From Cornus controversa (taxonomy: Eukaryota; Streptophyta; Magnoliopsida; Cornales; Cornaceae): DNA of 64,000 bases. The translations under genes and the position numbers were made by a program. Under the pieces are notes generated by a model. That model was given only the letters and a program-made list of their open reading frames with translations. It did no database searches and was not told the DNA's origin. The stretch is from contig CM048847.1 of NCBI GenBank assembly GCA_026545225.1, positions 14,627,835 through 14,691,834 on the forward strand. Reading direction: 5' to 3'. Positions 11,240 through 25,978 of the stretch are shown piece after piece. Within the stretch, counting starts at the first letter, position 1; every line of letters begins with the position of its first letter.

Positions 11240-13451
11240 CATACGGTTGTCGTCATGCCTGATTATTGCAAGCAATTGTTCTTTCAACTCAGAACAACTC
11301 AAACGAACATGGATGAAGAACGGATCGACATGCTCGTCGATTCTTTGGGACGCTTTGATGGTTTCATTTAGAAAAAAGCAGCGTACGATTACTATTATCG
11401 CACGACTTCTCTCGGAATGCGGTTTTTGAATCAAAACAACTCAAATGAAACAAGTATAAAATGGTTGGTAGCTTGCAAATTGTTTCCTTTTAGATGTCGA
11501 AACGGTCAAATTTGGAACAAAGCGCCATACGGTTGTGATGAAGATCGGATTGACATGTTCGTCACTTCTTTTGGATGCTTTGATGGTCTAATTTGGAAAA
11601 AAGAAACTTATGATTCTGATTATGACACAACTTCTCAGGAAATGGGGTTTTTGAATCAGAACAACTGAAACTAAACTTGTTTCAAATCATCAATAGCTTG
11701 GGAATTGTTTCTTTTACTTGTCCAGATGGTTGAAGTTGGCATAGAGCACCATACGGTTGTGATCATTCATGAGTGCAGCAAGGAATTACTCTTTTCGATT
11801 CAGTACGTCCACACGGTCGAATTAGGCATAAAGCAACGTATAATTCTATGTATGGCACGATTTCACGTGGATTGGACTTTTCGAATCAGGACAGGTCAAA
11901 CCAAACAAGTTCAAAACCGTTGTTGTCATTCTCTATTCTTCTGGACATCCAGATGGTCAATTCTAGCACAAAGCGCCATACGGTTGTGGTCATGCCTGGT
12001 TATTGCAAGGAATTGTTCTTTTTGACTCAGAACAACTCAAACAAACATGGATGAAGATCGGATCGACATGCTCGTCGTTTCTTTGGGACCCTTTGATGGT
12101 TTCATTTAGAAAAAAACAGCGTACGATTAATATTATGGCACGACTTCTCTTGGAATGTGGTTTTCTAATCAAAACAACACAAATGAAACAAGTTTAAAAT
12201 GGTTGGTAGCTTACAAATTGTTTCCTTTAGATGTCAAAACGGTCGAATTTGGAACAAAGCACCATACGATTGTGATGAAGATCGGATTGACATGTTCGTC
12301 ACTTCTTTTGGATGCTTTGATGGTCTAATTTGGAAAAAAGAAACTTACGATTCTGATTATGACACAACTTCTCAAGGACTGGGGTTTTCGAATCAGAACA
12401 ACTTAAACTAAACTTGTTTCAAATCATCGATAGCTTGGGAATTGTTTCTTTTAATTGTCCAGATGGTTGAAGTTGGCATAGAGCACCATACGGTTGTGAT
12501 CATTCATGGGTGCAGCAAGAAATTACTCTTTTCGATTCAGGACGTCCTCACGGTCGAATTAGGCATAAAGCAACGTATAATTCTATGTATGGCACGATTT
12601 CACGTGGATTGGACTTTTCGAATCAGGACAGGTCAAACCAAACAAGTTCAAAACCGTTGTTGTCATTCTATATTCTTCTAGACATCCAGATGGTCAATTC
12701 TAGGACAAAGCACCATACGGTTGTGGTCATGCCTGGTTATTGCAAGGAATTGTTCTTTTCGACTCATAACAACTCAAACAAACATGGATGAAGATCGGAT
12801 CGACATGCTCGTCGATTCTTTGGGACGCTTTGATGGTTTCATTTAGAAAAAAGCAGCGTACGATTACTATTATCGCACGACTTCTCTCGGAATGCGGTTT
12901 TTGAATCAAAACAACTCAAATGAAACAAGTATAAAATGGTTGGTAGCTTGCAAATTGTTTCCTTTTAGATGTCGAAACGGTCAAATTTGGAACAAAGCGC
13001 CATACGGTTGTGATGAAGATCGGATTGACATGTTCGTCACTTCTTTTGGATGCTTTGATGGTCTAATTTGGAAAAAAGAAACTTATGATTCTGATTATGA
13101 CACAACTTCTCAAGAAATGGGGTTTTTGAATCAGAACAACTGAAACTAAACTTGTTTCAAATCATCAATAGCTTGGGAATTGTTTCTTTTACTTGTCCAG
13201 ATGGTTGAAGTTGGCATAGAGCACCATACGGTTGTGATCATTCATGAGTGCAGCAAGGAATTACTCTTTTCGATTCAGTACGTCCACACGGTCGAATTAG
13301 GCATAAAGCAACGTATAATTCTATGTATGGCACGATTTCACGTGGATTGGACTTTTCGAATCAGGACAGGTCAAACCAAACAAGTTCAAAACCGTTGTTG
13401 TCATTCTATATTCTTCTAGACATCCAGATGGTCAATTCTAGCACAACGCAC
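11240..13451 (+). repeat. Satellite block of 3 units: T4-T6-T5
   Basis: Units start at 11240, 11977 and 12714. The first belongs to the end of the 4,423-bp duplication. The T6 unit carries a single-copy variant at 12269 (CATACGATTG instead of CATACGGTTG) at the landmark of its B subunit. The C subunits carry CATTCTATATTC in place of CATTCTCTATTC, a variant also found before 17135, 23766 and 25241. Confidence 0.85.
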
Positions 13452-16400
13452 CATACTGTTGTCGTCATGCCTGATTATTGCAAGCAATTGTTCTTTCAAC
13501 TCAGAACAACTCAAACAAACATGGATGAAGAACGGATCGACATGCTCGTCGATTCTTTGGGACGCTTTGATGGTTTCATTTAGAAAAAAGCAGCGTACGA
13601 TTACTATTATCGCACGACTTCTCTCGGAATGCGGTTTTTGAATCAAAACAACTCAAATGAAACAAGTTTAAAATGGTTGGTAGCTTGCAAATTGTTTCCT
13701 TTTAGATGTCGAAACGGTCAAATTTGGAACAAAGCGCCATACGGTTGTGATGAAGATCGGATTGACATGTTCGTCACTTCTTTTGGATGCTTTGATGGTC
13801 TAATTTGGAAAAAAGAAACTTATGATTCTGATTATGACACAACTTCTCAAGAAATGGGGTTTTTGAATCAGAACAACTGAAACTAAACTTGTTTCAAATC
13901 ATCAATAGCTTGGGAATTGTTTCTTTTACTTGTCCAGATGGTTGAAGTTGGCATAGAGCACCATACGGTTGTGATCATTCATGAGTGCAGCAAGGAATTA
14001 CTCTTTTCGATTCAGTACGTCCACACGGTCGAATTAGGCATAAAGCAACGTATAATTCTATGTATGGCACGATTTCACGTGGATTGGACTTTTCGAATCA
14101 GGACAGGTCAAACGAAACAAGTTCAAAACCGTTGTTGTCATTCTCTATTCTTCTGGACATCCAGATGGTCAATTCTAGCACAAAGCGCCATACGGTTGTG
14201 GTCATGCCTGGTTATTGCAAGGAATTGTTCTTTTTGACTCAGAACAACTCAAACAAACATGGATGAAAATCGGATCGACATGCTCGTCGTTTCTTTGGGA
14301 CCCTTTGATGGTTTCATTTAGAAAAAAACAGCGTACGATTAATATTATGGCACGACTTCTCTTGGAATGTGGTTTTCTAATCAAAACAACACAAATGAAA
14401 CAAGTTTAAAATGGTTGGTAGCTTGCTAATTGTTTCCTTTAGATGTCCAAATAGTCGAACTTGGAACAAAGCGCCATACGGTTGTGCTGATGATCGGATT
14501 GACATGTTCGTCACTTCTTTTGGATGCTTTGATGGTCTAATTTGGAAAAAAGAAACTTACGATTCTGATTATGGCACGACTTCTCAAGGAATGGGTTTTT
14601 GAATCAGAACAACTCAAACTAAACTTATTTAAAATCCTCGATAGCTTGGAAATTGTTTCTTTTACTTTTCCAGATGGTTGAAGTTGGCATAGAGCACCAT
14701 ACGGTTGTGATCATTCATGAGTGCAGCAAGGAATTACTATTTTTGATTCAGGACGTCCTGATGGTTGAATTTGGCATAAAGCAATGAATAATTCTAAGTA
14801 AGGCACAATTTCACGTGGATTGGACTTTTCGAATCAGGACAAGTCAAACGAAACAAGTTCGAAACCGTTGTTGTCATTCTCTATTTTTCTGGACATCCAG
14901 ATGGTCAATTCTAGCACAAAGCGCCATACGGTTGTCGTCATACCTGATTACTGCAAGCGATAGTTTTTTCGACTCAGAATAACTCAAACAAACATGGATG
15001 AAGATCGGATCGACATGCTCGTCGTTTCTTTGGGACGCTTTGATGGTTTCATTTAGAAAAAAGTAGCGTACGATTAGTATTATGGCACGACTTCTCTTGG
15101 AATGTGGTTTTCTAATCATAACAACTCAAATGAAACAAGTTTAAAATGGTTGGTAGCTTGCAAATTATTTCCTTTAGATGTCGAAACGGTCGAATTCGGA
15201 ACAAAGCACCATACGGTTGTGATGAAGATCGGATTGACATGTTCGTCACTTCTTTTGGATGCTTTGATGGTCTAATTTGGAAAAAAGAAACTTACGATTC
15301 TGATTATGACACAACTTCTCAAGGAATGGGGTTTTTGAATCAGAACAACTGAAACTAAACTTGTTTAAAATCATCGATAGCTTGGGAATTGTTTCTTTTA
15401 CTTGTCCAGATGGTTGAAGTTGGGATAGAGCACCATACGGTTGTGATCATTCATGAGTGCAGCAAGGAATTACTCTTTTCGATTCAGGACGTCCTCACGG
15501 TCGAATTAGGCATAATGCAACATATAATTCTATGTATGGCACGATTTCTCGTGGATTAGACTTTTCGAATCAGGACAGGTCAAACCAAACAAGTTCAAAA
15601 CCGTTGTTGTCATTCTCTATTCTTCTAGACATCCAGATGGTCAATTCTAGGACAAAGCACCATACGGTTGTGGTCATGCCTGGTTATTGCAAGGAATTGT
15701 TCTTTTCGACTCATAACAACTCAAACAAACATGGATGAAGATCGGATCGACATGCTCGTCGTTTCTTTGGGACGCTTTGATGGTTTCATTTACAAAAAAA
15801 CAGCGTACGATTAGTATTATGGCACGACTTCTCTTGGACTGTGGTTTTCTAATCATAACAACTCAAATGAAACAAGTTTAAAATGGTTGGTAGCTTACAA
15901 ATTGTTTCCTTTAGATGTCAAAACGGTCGAATTTGGAACAAAGCACCATACGGTTGTGATGAAGATCGGATTGACATGTTCGTCACTTCTTTTGGATGCT
16001 TTGATGGTCTAATTTGGAAAAAAGAAACTTACGATTCTGATTATGACACAACTTCTCAAGGACTGGGGTTTTCGAATCAGAACAACTTAAACTAAACTTG
16101 TTTCAAATCATCGATAGCTTGGGAATTGTTTCTTTTAATTGTCCAGATGGTTGAAGTTGGCATAGAGCACCATACGGTTGTGATCATTCATGGGTGCAAC
16201 AAGAAATTACTCTTTTCGATTCAGGACGTCCTCACGGTCGAATTAGGCATAAAGCAACGTATAATTCTATGTATGGCACGATTTCACGTGGATTGGACTT
16301 TTCGAATCAGGACAGGTCAAACGAAACAAGTTCAAAACCGTTGTTGTCATTCTCTATTCTTCTAGAGATCCAGATGGTCAATTCTAGCACAACACACCAT

Positions 16401-17134
16401 ACGGTTGTCGTCATGCCTGATTATTGCAAGCAATTGTTCTTTCAACTCAGAACAACTCAAACGAACATGGATGAAGAACGGATCGACATGCTCGTCGATT
16501 CTTTGGGACGCTTTGATGGTTTCATTTAGAAAAAAGCAGCGTACGATTACTATTATCGCACGACTTCTCTCGGAATGCGGTTTTTGAATCAAAACAACTC
16601 AAATGAAACAAGTATAAAATGGTTGGTAGCTTGCAAATTGTTTCCTTTTAGATGTCGAAACGGTCAAATTTGGAACAAAGCGCCATACGGTTGTGATGAA
16701 GATCGGATTGACATGTTCGTCACTTCTTTTGGATGCTTTGATGGTCTAATTTGGAAAAAAGAAACTTATGATTCTGATTATGACACAACTTCTCAAGAAA
16801 TGGGGTTTTTGAATCAGAACAACTGAAACTAAACTTGTTTCAAATCATCAATAGCTTGGGAATTGTTTCTTTTACTTGTCCAGATGGTTGAAGTTGGCAT
16901 AGAGCACCATACGGTTGTGATCATTCATGAGTGCAGCAAGGAATTACTCTTTTCGATTCAGTACGTCCACACGGTCGAATTAGGCATAAAGCAACGTATA
17001 ATTCTATGTATGGCACGATTTCACGTGGATTGGACTTTTCGAATCAGGACAGGTCAAACCAAACAAGTTCAAAACCGTTGTTGTCATTCTATATTCTTCT
17101 AGACATCCAGATGGTCAATTCTAGCACAACGCAC
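13452..17134 (+). repeat. 5-unit higher-order repeat, first locus, copy 1 (T4-T1-T2-T3-T4)
   Basis: Units start at 13452, 14189, 14925, 15661 and 16398. Two rare variants recur 3,683 bp downstream: CATACTGTTGTCG at the first landmark (matched at 17135) and GTTGGGATAGAGC near 15424 (matched near 19107). Copy 1 alone has CAACATATAATTC near 15520, so that change followed the duplication. Confidence 0.9.
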
Positions 17135-20100
17135 CATACTGTTGTCGTCATGCCTGATTATTGCAAGCAATTGTTCTTTCAACTCAGAACAACTCAAACA
17201 AACATGGATGAAGAACGGATCGACATGCTCGTCGATTCTTTGGGACGCTTTGATGGTTTCATTTAGAAAAAAGCAGCGTACGATTACTATTATCGCACGA
17301 CTTCTCTCGGAATGCTGTTTTTGAATCAAAACAACTCAAATGAAACAAGTTTAAAATGGTTGGTAGCTTGCAAATTGTTTCCTTTTAGATGTCGAAACGG
17401 TCAAATTTGGAACAAAGCGCCATACGGTTGTGATGAAGATCGGATTGACATGTTCGTCACTTCTTTTGGATGCTTTGATGGTCTAATTTGGAAAAAAGAA
17501 ACTTATGATTCTGATTATGACACAACTTCTCAAGAAATGGGGTTTTTGAATCAGAACAACTGAAACTAAACTTGTTTCAAATCATCAATAGCTTGGGAAT
17601 TGTTTCTTTTACTTGTCCAGATGGTTGAAGTTGGCATAGAGCACCATACGGTTGTGATCATTCATGAGTGCAGCAAGGAATTACTCTTTTCGATTCAGTA
17701 CGTCCACACGGTCGAATTAGGCATAAAGCAACGTATAATTCTATGTATGGCACGATTTCACGTGGATTGGACTTTTCGAATCAGGACAGGTCAAACGAAA
17801 CAAGTTCAAAACCGTTGTTGTCATTCTCTATTCTTCTGGACATCCAGATGGTCAATTCTAGCACAAAGCGCCATACGGTTGTGGTCATGCCTGGTTATTG
17901 CAAGGAATTGTTCTTTTTGACTCAGAACAACTCAAACAAACATGGATGAAAATCGGATCGACATGCTCGTCGTTTCTTTGGGACCCTTTGATGGTTTCAT
18001 TTAGAAAAAAACAGCGTACGATTAATATTATGGCACGACTTCTCTTGGAATGTGGTTTTCTAATCAAAACAACACAAATGAAACAAGTTTAAAATGGTTG
18101 GTAGCTTGCTAATTGTTTCCTTTAGATGTCCAAATAGTCGAACTTGGAACAAAGCGCCATACGGTTGTGCTGATGATCGGATTGACATGTTCGTCACTTC
18201 TTTTGGATGCTTTGATGGTCTAATTTGGAAAAAAGAAACTTACGATTCTGATTATGGCACGACTTCTCAAGGAATGGGTTTTTGAATCAGAACAACTCAA
18301 ACTAAACTTATTTAAAATCCTCGATAGCTTGGAAATTGTTTCTTTTACTTTTCCAGATGGTTGAAGTTGGCATAGAGCACCATACGGTTGTGATCATTCA
18401 TGAGTGCAGCAAGGAATTACTATTTTTGATTCAGGACGTCCTGATGGTTGAATTTGGCATAAAGCAATGAATAATTCTAAGTAAGGCACAATTTCACGTG
18501 GATTGGACTTTTCGAATCAGGACAAGTCAAACGAAACAAGTTCGAAACCGTTGTTGTCATTCTCTATTTTTCTGGACATCCAGATGGTCAATTCTAGCAC
18601 AAAGCGCCATACGGTTGTCGTCATACCTGATTACTGCAAGCGATAGTTTTTTCGACTCAGAATAACTCAAACAAACATGGATGAAGATCGGATCGACATG
18701 CTCGTCGTTTCTTTGGGACGCTTTGATGGTTTCATTTAGAAAAAAGTAGCGTACGATTAGTATTATGGCACGACTTCTCTTGGAATGTGGTTTTCTAATC
18801 ATAACAACTCAAATGAAACAAGTTTAAAATGGTTGGTAGCTTGCAAATTATTTCCTTTAGATGTCGAAACGGTCGAATTCGGAACAAAGCACCATACGGT
18901 TGTGATGAAGATCGGATTGACATGTTCGTCACTTCTTTTGGATGCTTTGATGGTCTAATTTGGAAAAAAGAAACTTACGATTCTGATTATGACACAACTT
19001 CTCAAGGAATGGGGTTTTTGAATCAGAACAACTGAAACTAAACTTGTTTAAAATCATCGATAGCTTGGGAATTGTTTCTTTTACTTGTCCAGATGGTTGA
19101 AGTTGGGATAGAGCACCATACGGTTGTGATCATTCATGAGTGCAGCAAGGAATTACTCTTTTCGATTCAGGACGTCCTCACGGTCGAATTAGGCATAATG
19201 CAACGTATAATTCTATGTATGGCACGATTTCTCGTGGATTAGACTTTTCGAATCAGGACAGGTCAAACCAAACAAGTTCAAAACCGTTGTTGTCATTCTC
19301 TATTCTTCTAGACATCCAGATGGTCAATTCTAGGACAAAGCACCATACGGTTGTGGTCATGCCTGGTTATTGCAAGGAATTGTTCTTTTCGACTCATAAC
19401 AACTCAAACAAACATGGATGAAGATCGGATCGACATGCTCGTCGTTTCTTTGGGACGCTTTGATGGTTTCATTTACAAAAAAACAGCGTACGATTAGTAT
19501 TATGGCACGACTTCTCTTGGACTGTGGTTTTCTAATCATAACAACTCAAATGAAACAAGTTTAAAATGGTTGGTAGCTTACAAATTGTTTCCTTTAGATG
19601 TCAAAACGGTCGAATTTGGAACAAAGCACCATACGGTTGTGATGAAGATCGGATTGACATGTTCGTCACTTCTTTTGGATGCTTTGATGGTCTAATTTGG
19701 AAAAAAGAAACTTACGATTCTGATTATGACACAACTTCTCAAGGACTGGGGTTTTCGAATCAGAACAACTTAAACTAAACTTGTTTCAAATCATCGATAG
19801 CTTGGGAATTGTTTCTTTTAATTGTCCAGATGGTTGAAGTTGGCATAGAGCACCATACGGTTGTGATCATTCATGGGTGCAACAAGAAATTACTCTTTTC
19901 GATTCAGGACGTCCTCACGGTCGAATTAGGCATAAAGCAACGTATAATTCTATGTATGGCACGATTTCACGTGGATTGGACTTTTCGAATCAGGACAGGT
20001 CAAACGAAACAAGTTCAAAACCGTTGTTGTCATTCTCTATTCTTCTAGAGATCCAGATGGTCAATTCTAGCACAACACACCATACGGTTGTCGTCATGCC

Positions 20101-20817
20101 TGATTATTGCAAGCAATTGTTCTTTCAACTCAGAACAACTCAAACGAACATGGATGAAGAACGGATCGACATGCTCGTCGATTCTTTGGGACGCTTTGAT
20201 GGTTTCATTTAGAAAAAAGCAGCGTACGATTACTATTATCGCACGACTTCTCTCGGAATGCGGTTTTTGAATCAAAACAACTCAAATGAAACAAGTATAA
20301 AATGGTTGGTAGCTTGCAAATTGTTTCCTTTTAGATGTCGAAACGGTCAAATTTGGAACAAAGCGCCATACGGTTGTGATGAAGATCGGATTGACATGTT
20401 CGTCACTTCTTTTGGATGCTTTGATGGTTTAATTTGGAAAAAAGAAACTTATGATTCTGATTATGACACAACTTCTCAAGAAATGGGGTTTTTGAATCAG
20501 AACAACTGAAACTAAACTTGTTTCAAATCATCAATAGCTTGGGAATTGTTTCTTTTACTTGTCCAGATGGTTGAAGTTGGCATAGAGCACCATACGGTTG
20601 TGATCATTCATGAGTGCAGCAAGGAATTACTCTTTTCGATTCAGTACGTCCACACGGTCGAATTAGGCATAAAGCAACGTATAATTCTATGTATGGCACG
20701 ATTTCACGTGGATTGGACTTTTCGAATCAGGACAGGTCAAACCAAACAAGTTCAAAACCGTTGTTGTCATTCTCTATTCTTCTGGACATCCAGATGGTCA
20801 ATTCTAGCACAAAGCGC
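17135..20817 (+). repeat. 5-unit higher-order repeat, first locus, copy 2 (T4-T1-T2-T3-T4)
   Basis: Units start at 17135, 17872, 18608, 19344 and 20081, each 3,683 bp after its partner. Copy-specific changes are a T at 17316 (AATGCTGTTTTTG, normally AATGCGG) and a T at 20429 (GATGGTTTAATTTGG, normally GATGGTCTAATTTGG). Confidence 0.9.
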
Positions 20818-23028
20818 CATACGGTTGTGGTCATGCCTGGTTATTGCAAGGAATTGTTCTTTTCGACTCATAACAACTCAAACAAACATGGATGAAGATC
20901 GGATCGACATGCTCGTCGTTTCTTTGGGACGCTTTGATGGTTTCATTTACAAAAAAACAGCGTACGATTAGTATTATGGCACGACTTCTCTTGGACTGTG
21001 GTTTTCTAATCATAACAACTCAAATGAAACAAGTTTAAAATGGTTGGTAGCTTACAAATTGTTTCCTTTAGATGTCAAAACGGTCGAATTTGGAACAAAG
21101 CACCATACGGTTGTGATGAAGATCGGATTGACATGTTCGTCACTTCTTTTGGATGCTTTGATGGTCTAATTTGGAAAAAAGAAACTTACGATTCTGATTA
21201 TGACACAACTTCTCAAGGACTGGGGTTTTCGAATCAGAACAACTTAAACTAAACTTGTTACAAATCATCGATAGCTTGGGAATTGTTTCTTTTAATTGTC
21301 CAGATGGTTGAAGTTGGCATAGAGCACCATACGGTTGTGATCATTCATGGGTGCAGCAAGAAATTACTCTTTTCGATTCAGGATGTCCTCACGGTCGAAT
21401 TAGGCATAAAGCAACGTATAATTCTATGTATGGCACGATTTCACGTGGATTGGACTTTTCGAATCAGGACAGGTCAAACGAAACAAGTTCAAAACCGTTG
21501 TTGTCATTCTCTATTCTTCTAGACATCCAGATGGTCAATTCTAGCACAACGCACCATACGGTTGTCGTCATGCCTGATTATTGCAAGCAATTGTTCTTTC
21601 AACTCAGAACAACTCAAACAAACATGGATGAAGAACGGATCGACATGCTCGTCGATTCTTTGGGACGCTTTGATGGTTTCATTTAGAAAAAAGCAGCGTA
21701 CGATTACTATTATCGCACGACTTCTCTCGAAATGCGGTTTTTGAACCAAAACAACTCAAATGAAACAAGTTTAAAATGGTTGGTAGCTTGCAAATTGTTT
21801 CCTTTTAGATGTCGAAACGGTCAAATTTGGAACAAAGCGCCATACGGTTGTGATGAAGATCGGATTGACATGTTCGTCACTTCTTTTGGATGCTTTGATG
21901 GTCTAATTTGGAAAAAAGAAACTTATGATTCTGATTATGACACAACTTCTCAAGAAATGGGGTTTTTGAATCAGAACAACTGAAACTAAACTTGTTTCAA
22001 ATCATCAATAGCTTGGGAATTGTTTCTTTTACTTGTCCAGATGGTTGAAGTTGGCATAGAGCACCATACGGTTGTGATCATTCATGGGTGCAGCAAGAAA
22101 TTACTCTTTTCGATTCTGGACGTCCTCACGGTCGAATTAGGCATAAAGCAACGTATAATTCTATGTATGGCACGATTTCACGTGGATTGGACTTTTCGAA
22201 TCAGGACAGGTCAAACGAAACAAGTTCAAAACCGTTGTTGTCATTCTCTATTCTTCTAGAGATCCAGATGGTCAATTCTAGCACAACACACCATACGGTT
22301 GTCGTCATGCCTGATTATTGCAAGCAATTGTTCTTTCAACTCAGAACAACTCAAACGAACATGGATGAAGAACGGATCGACATGCTCGTCGATTCTTTGG
22401 GACGCTTTGATGGTTTCATTTAGAAAAAAGCAGCGTACGATTACTATTATCGCACGACTTCTCTCGGAATGCGGTTTTTGAATCAAAACAACTCAAATGA
22501 AACAAGTATAAAATGGTTGGTAGCTTGCAAATTGTTTCCTTTTAGATGTCGAAACGGTCAAATTTGGAACAAAGCGCCATACGGTTGTGATGAAGATCGG
22601 ATTGACATGTTCGTCACTTCTTTTGGATGCTTTGATGGTCTAATTTGGAAAAAAGAAACTTATGATTCTGATTATGACACAACTTCTCAAGAAATGGGGT
22701 TTTTGAATCAGAACAACTGAAACTAAACTTGTTTCAAATCATCAATAGCTTGGGAATTGTTTCTTTTACTTGTCCAGATGGTTGAAGTTGGCATAGAGCA
22801 CCATACGGTTGTGATCATTCATGAGTGCAGCAAGGAATTACTCTTTTCGATTCAGTACGTCCACACGGTCGAATTAGGCATAAAGCAACGTATAATTCTA
22901 TGTATGGCACGATTTCACGTGGATTGGACTTTTCGAATCAGGACAGGTCAAACCAAACAAGTTCAAAACCGTTGTTGTCATTCTCTATTCTTCTGGACAT
23001 CCAGATGGTCAATTCTAGCACAAAGCGC
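20818..23028 (+). repeat. Satellite block of 3 units: T3-T4-T4
   Basis: Units start at 20818, 21555 and 22292. The middle unit has an A at 21730 (CTCTCGAAATGCGG) not seen elsewhere. Its preceding C subunit has CAGGATGTCCTCACGG, a variant shared with a few later units. I find no duplicate partner of this exact order in the window. Confidence 0.8.
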
Positions 23029-25978
23029 CATACGGTTGTGGTCATGCCTGGTTATTGCAAGGAATTGTTCTTTTTGACTCAGAACAACTCAAACAAACAT
23101 GGATGAAGATCGGATCGACATGCTCGTCGTTTCTTTGGGACCCTTTGATGGTTTCATTTAGAAAAAAACAGCGTACGATTAATATTATGGCACGACTTCT
23201 CTTGGAATGTGGTTTTCTAATCAAAACAACACAAATGAAACAAGTTTAAAATGGTTGGTAGCTTACAAATTGTTTCCTTTAGATGTCAAAACGGTCGAAT
23301 TTGGAACAAAGCACCATACGGTTGTGATGAAGATCGGATTGACATGTTCGTCACTTCTTTTGGATGCTTTGATGGTCTAATTTGGAAAAAAGAAACTTAC
23401 GATTCTGATTATGACACAACTTCTCAAGGACTGGGGTTTTCGAATCAGAACAACTTAAACTAAACTTGTTTCAAATCATCGATAGCTTGGGAATTGTTTC
23501 TTTTAATTGTCCAGATGGTTGAAGTTGGCATAGAGCACCATACGGTTGTGATCATTCATGGGTGCAGCAAGAAATTACTCTTTTCGATTCAGGATGTCCT
23601 CACGGTCGAATTAGGCATAAAGCAACGTATAATTCTATGTATGGCACGATTTCACGTGGATTGGACTTTTCGAATCAGGACAGGTCAAACCAAACAAGTT
23701 CAAAACCGTTGTTGTCATTCTATATTCTTCTAGACATCCAGATGGTCAATTCTAGGACAAAGCACCATACGGTTGTGGTCATGCCTGGTTATTGCAAGGA
23801 ATTGTTCTTTTCGACTCATAACAACTCAAACAAACATGGATGAAGATCGGATCGACATGCTCGTCGATTCTTTGGGACGCTTTGATGGTTTCATTTAGAA
23901 AAAAGCAGCGTACGATTACTATTATCGCACGACTTCTCTCGGAATGCGGTTTTTGAATCAAAACAACTCAAATGAAACAAGTATAAAATGGTTGGTAGCT
24001 TGCAAATTGTTTCCTTTTAGATGTCGAAACGGTCAAATTTGGAACAAAGCGCCATACGGTTGTGATGAAGATCGGATTGACATGTTCGTCACTTCTTTTG
24101 GATGCTTTGATGGTCTAATTTGGAAAAAAGAAACTTATGATTCTGATTATGACACAACTTCTCAAGAAATGGGGTTTTTGAATCAGAACAACTGAAACTA
24201 AACTTGTTTCAAATCATCAATAGCTTGGGAATTGTTTCTTTTACTTGTCCAGATGGTTGAAGTTGGCATAGAGCACCATACGGTTGTGATCATTCATGAG
24301 TGCAGCAAGGAATTACTCTTTTCGATTCAGTACGTCCACACGGTCGAATTAGGCATAAAGCAACGTATAATTCTATGTATGGCACGATTTCACGTGGATT
24401 GGACTTTTCGAATCAGGACAGGTCAAACCAAACAAGTTCAAAACCGTTGTTGTCATTCTCTATTCTTCTGGACATCCAGATGGTCAATTCTAGCACAAAG
24501 CGCCATACGGTTGTGGTCATGCCTGGTTATTGCAAGGAATTGTTCTTTTTGACTCAGAACAACTCAAACAAACATGGATGAAGATCGGATCGACATGCTC
24601 GTCGTTTCTTTGGGACCCTTTGATGGTTTCATTTAGAAAAAAATAGCGTACGATTAATATTATGGCACGACTTCTCTTGGAATGTGGTTTTCTAATCAAA
24701 ACAACACAAATGAAACAAGTTTAAAATGGTTGGTAGCTTACAAATTGTTTCCTTTAGATGTCAAAACGGTCGAATTTGGAACAAAGCACCATACGGTTGT
24801 GATGAAGATCGGATTGACATGTTCGTCACTTCTTTTGGATGCTTTGATGGTCTAATTTGGAAAAAAGAAACTTACGATTCTGATTATGACACAACTTCTC
24901 AAGGACTGGGGTTTTCGAATCAGAACAACTTAAACTAAACTTGTTTCAAATCATCGATAGCTTGGGAATTGTTTCTTTTAATTGTCCAGATGGTTGAAGT
25001 TGGCATAGAGCACCATACGGTTGTGATCATTCATGGGTGCAGCAAGAAATTACTCTTTTCGATTCAGGACGTCCTCACGGTCGAATTAGGCATAAAGCAA
25101 CGTATAATTCTATGTATGGCACGATTTCACGTGGATTGGACTTTTCGAATCAGGACAGGTCAAACCAAACAAGTTCAAAACCGTTGTTGTCATTCTATAT
25201 TCTTCTAGACATCCAGATGGTCAATTCTAGGACAAAGCACCATACGGTTGTGGTCATGCCTGGTTATTGCAAGGAATTGTTCTTTTCGACTCATAACAAC
25301 TCAAACAAACATGGATGAAGATCGGATCGACATGCTCGTCGATTCTTTGGGACGCTTTGATGGTTTCATTTAGAAAAAAGCAGCGTACGATTACTATTAT
25401 CGCACGACTTCTCTCGGAATGCGGTTTTTGAATCAAAACAACTCAAATGAAACAAGTATAAAATGGTTGGTAGCTTGCAAATTGTTTCCTTTTAGATGTC
25501 AAAACGGTCAAATTTGGAACAAAGCGCCATACGGTTGTGATGAAGATCGGATTGACATGTTCGTCACTTCTTTTGGATGCTTTGATGGTCTAATTTGGAA
25601 AAAAGAAACTTATGATTCTGATTATGACACAACTTCTCAAGAAATGGGGTTTTTGAATCAGAACAACTGAAACTAAACTTGTTTCAAATCATCAATAGCT
25701 TGGGAATTGTTTCTTTTACTTGTCCAGATGGTTGAAGTTGGCATAGAGCACCATACGGTTGTGATCATTCATGAGTGCCGCAAGGAATTACTCTTTTCGA
25801 TTAAGTACGTCCACACGGTCGAATTAGGCATAAAGCAACGTATAATTCTATGTATGGCACGATTTCACGTGGATTGGACTTTTCGAATCAGGACAGGTCA
25901 AACCAAACAAGTTCAAAACCGTTGTTGTCATTCTCTATTCTTCTGGACATCCAGATGGTCAATTCTAGCACAAAGCGC
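23029..25978 (+). repeat. Two tandem T6-T5 dimers (period 1,475 bp)
   Basis: Units start at 23029, 23766, 24504 and 25241. The two dimers share CATTCTATATTC in the C subunit of the T6 unit. Each dimer is 737 + 738 bp because T5 carries an extra base both in its head and at CCTTTTAG. Copy 2 differs at AAAAAAATAGCG near 24650 and at TGTCAAAACGGTCAAATTT near 25500. The last C subunit (about 25775-25810) introduces GAGTGCCGCAAGG and CGATTAAGTACG, which recur before later T1 units. Confidence 0.85.
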
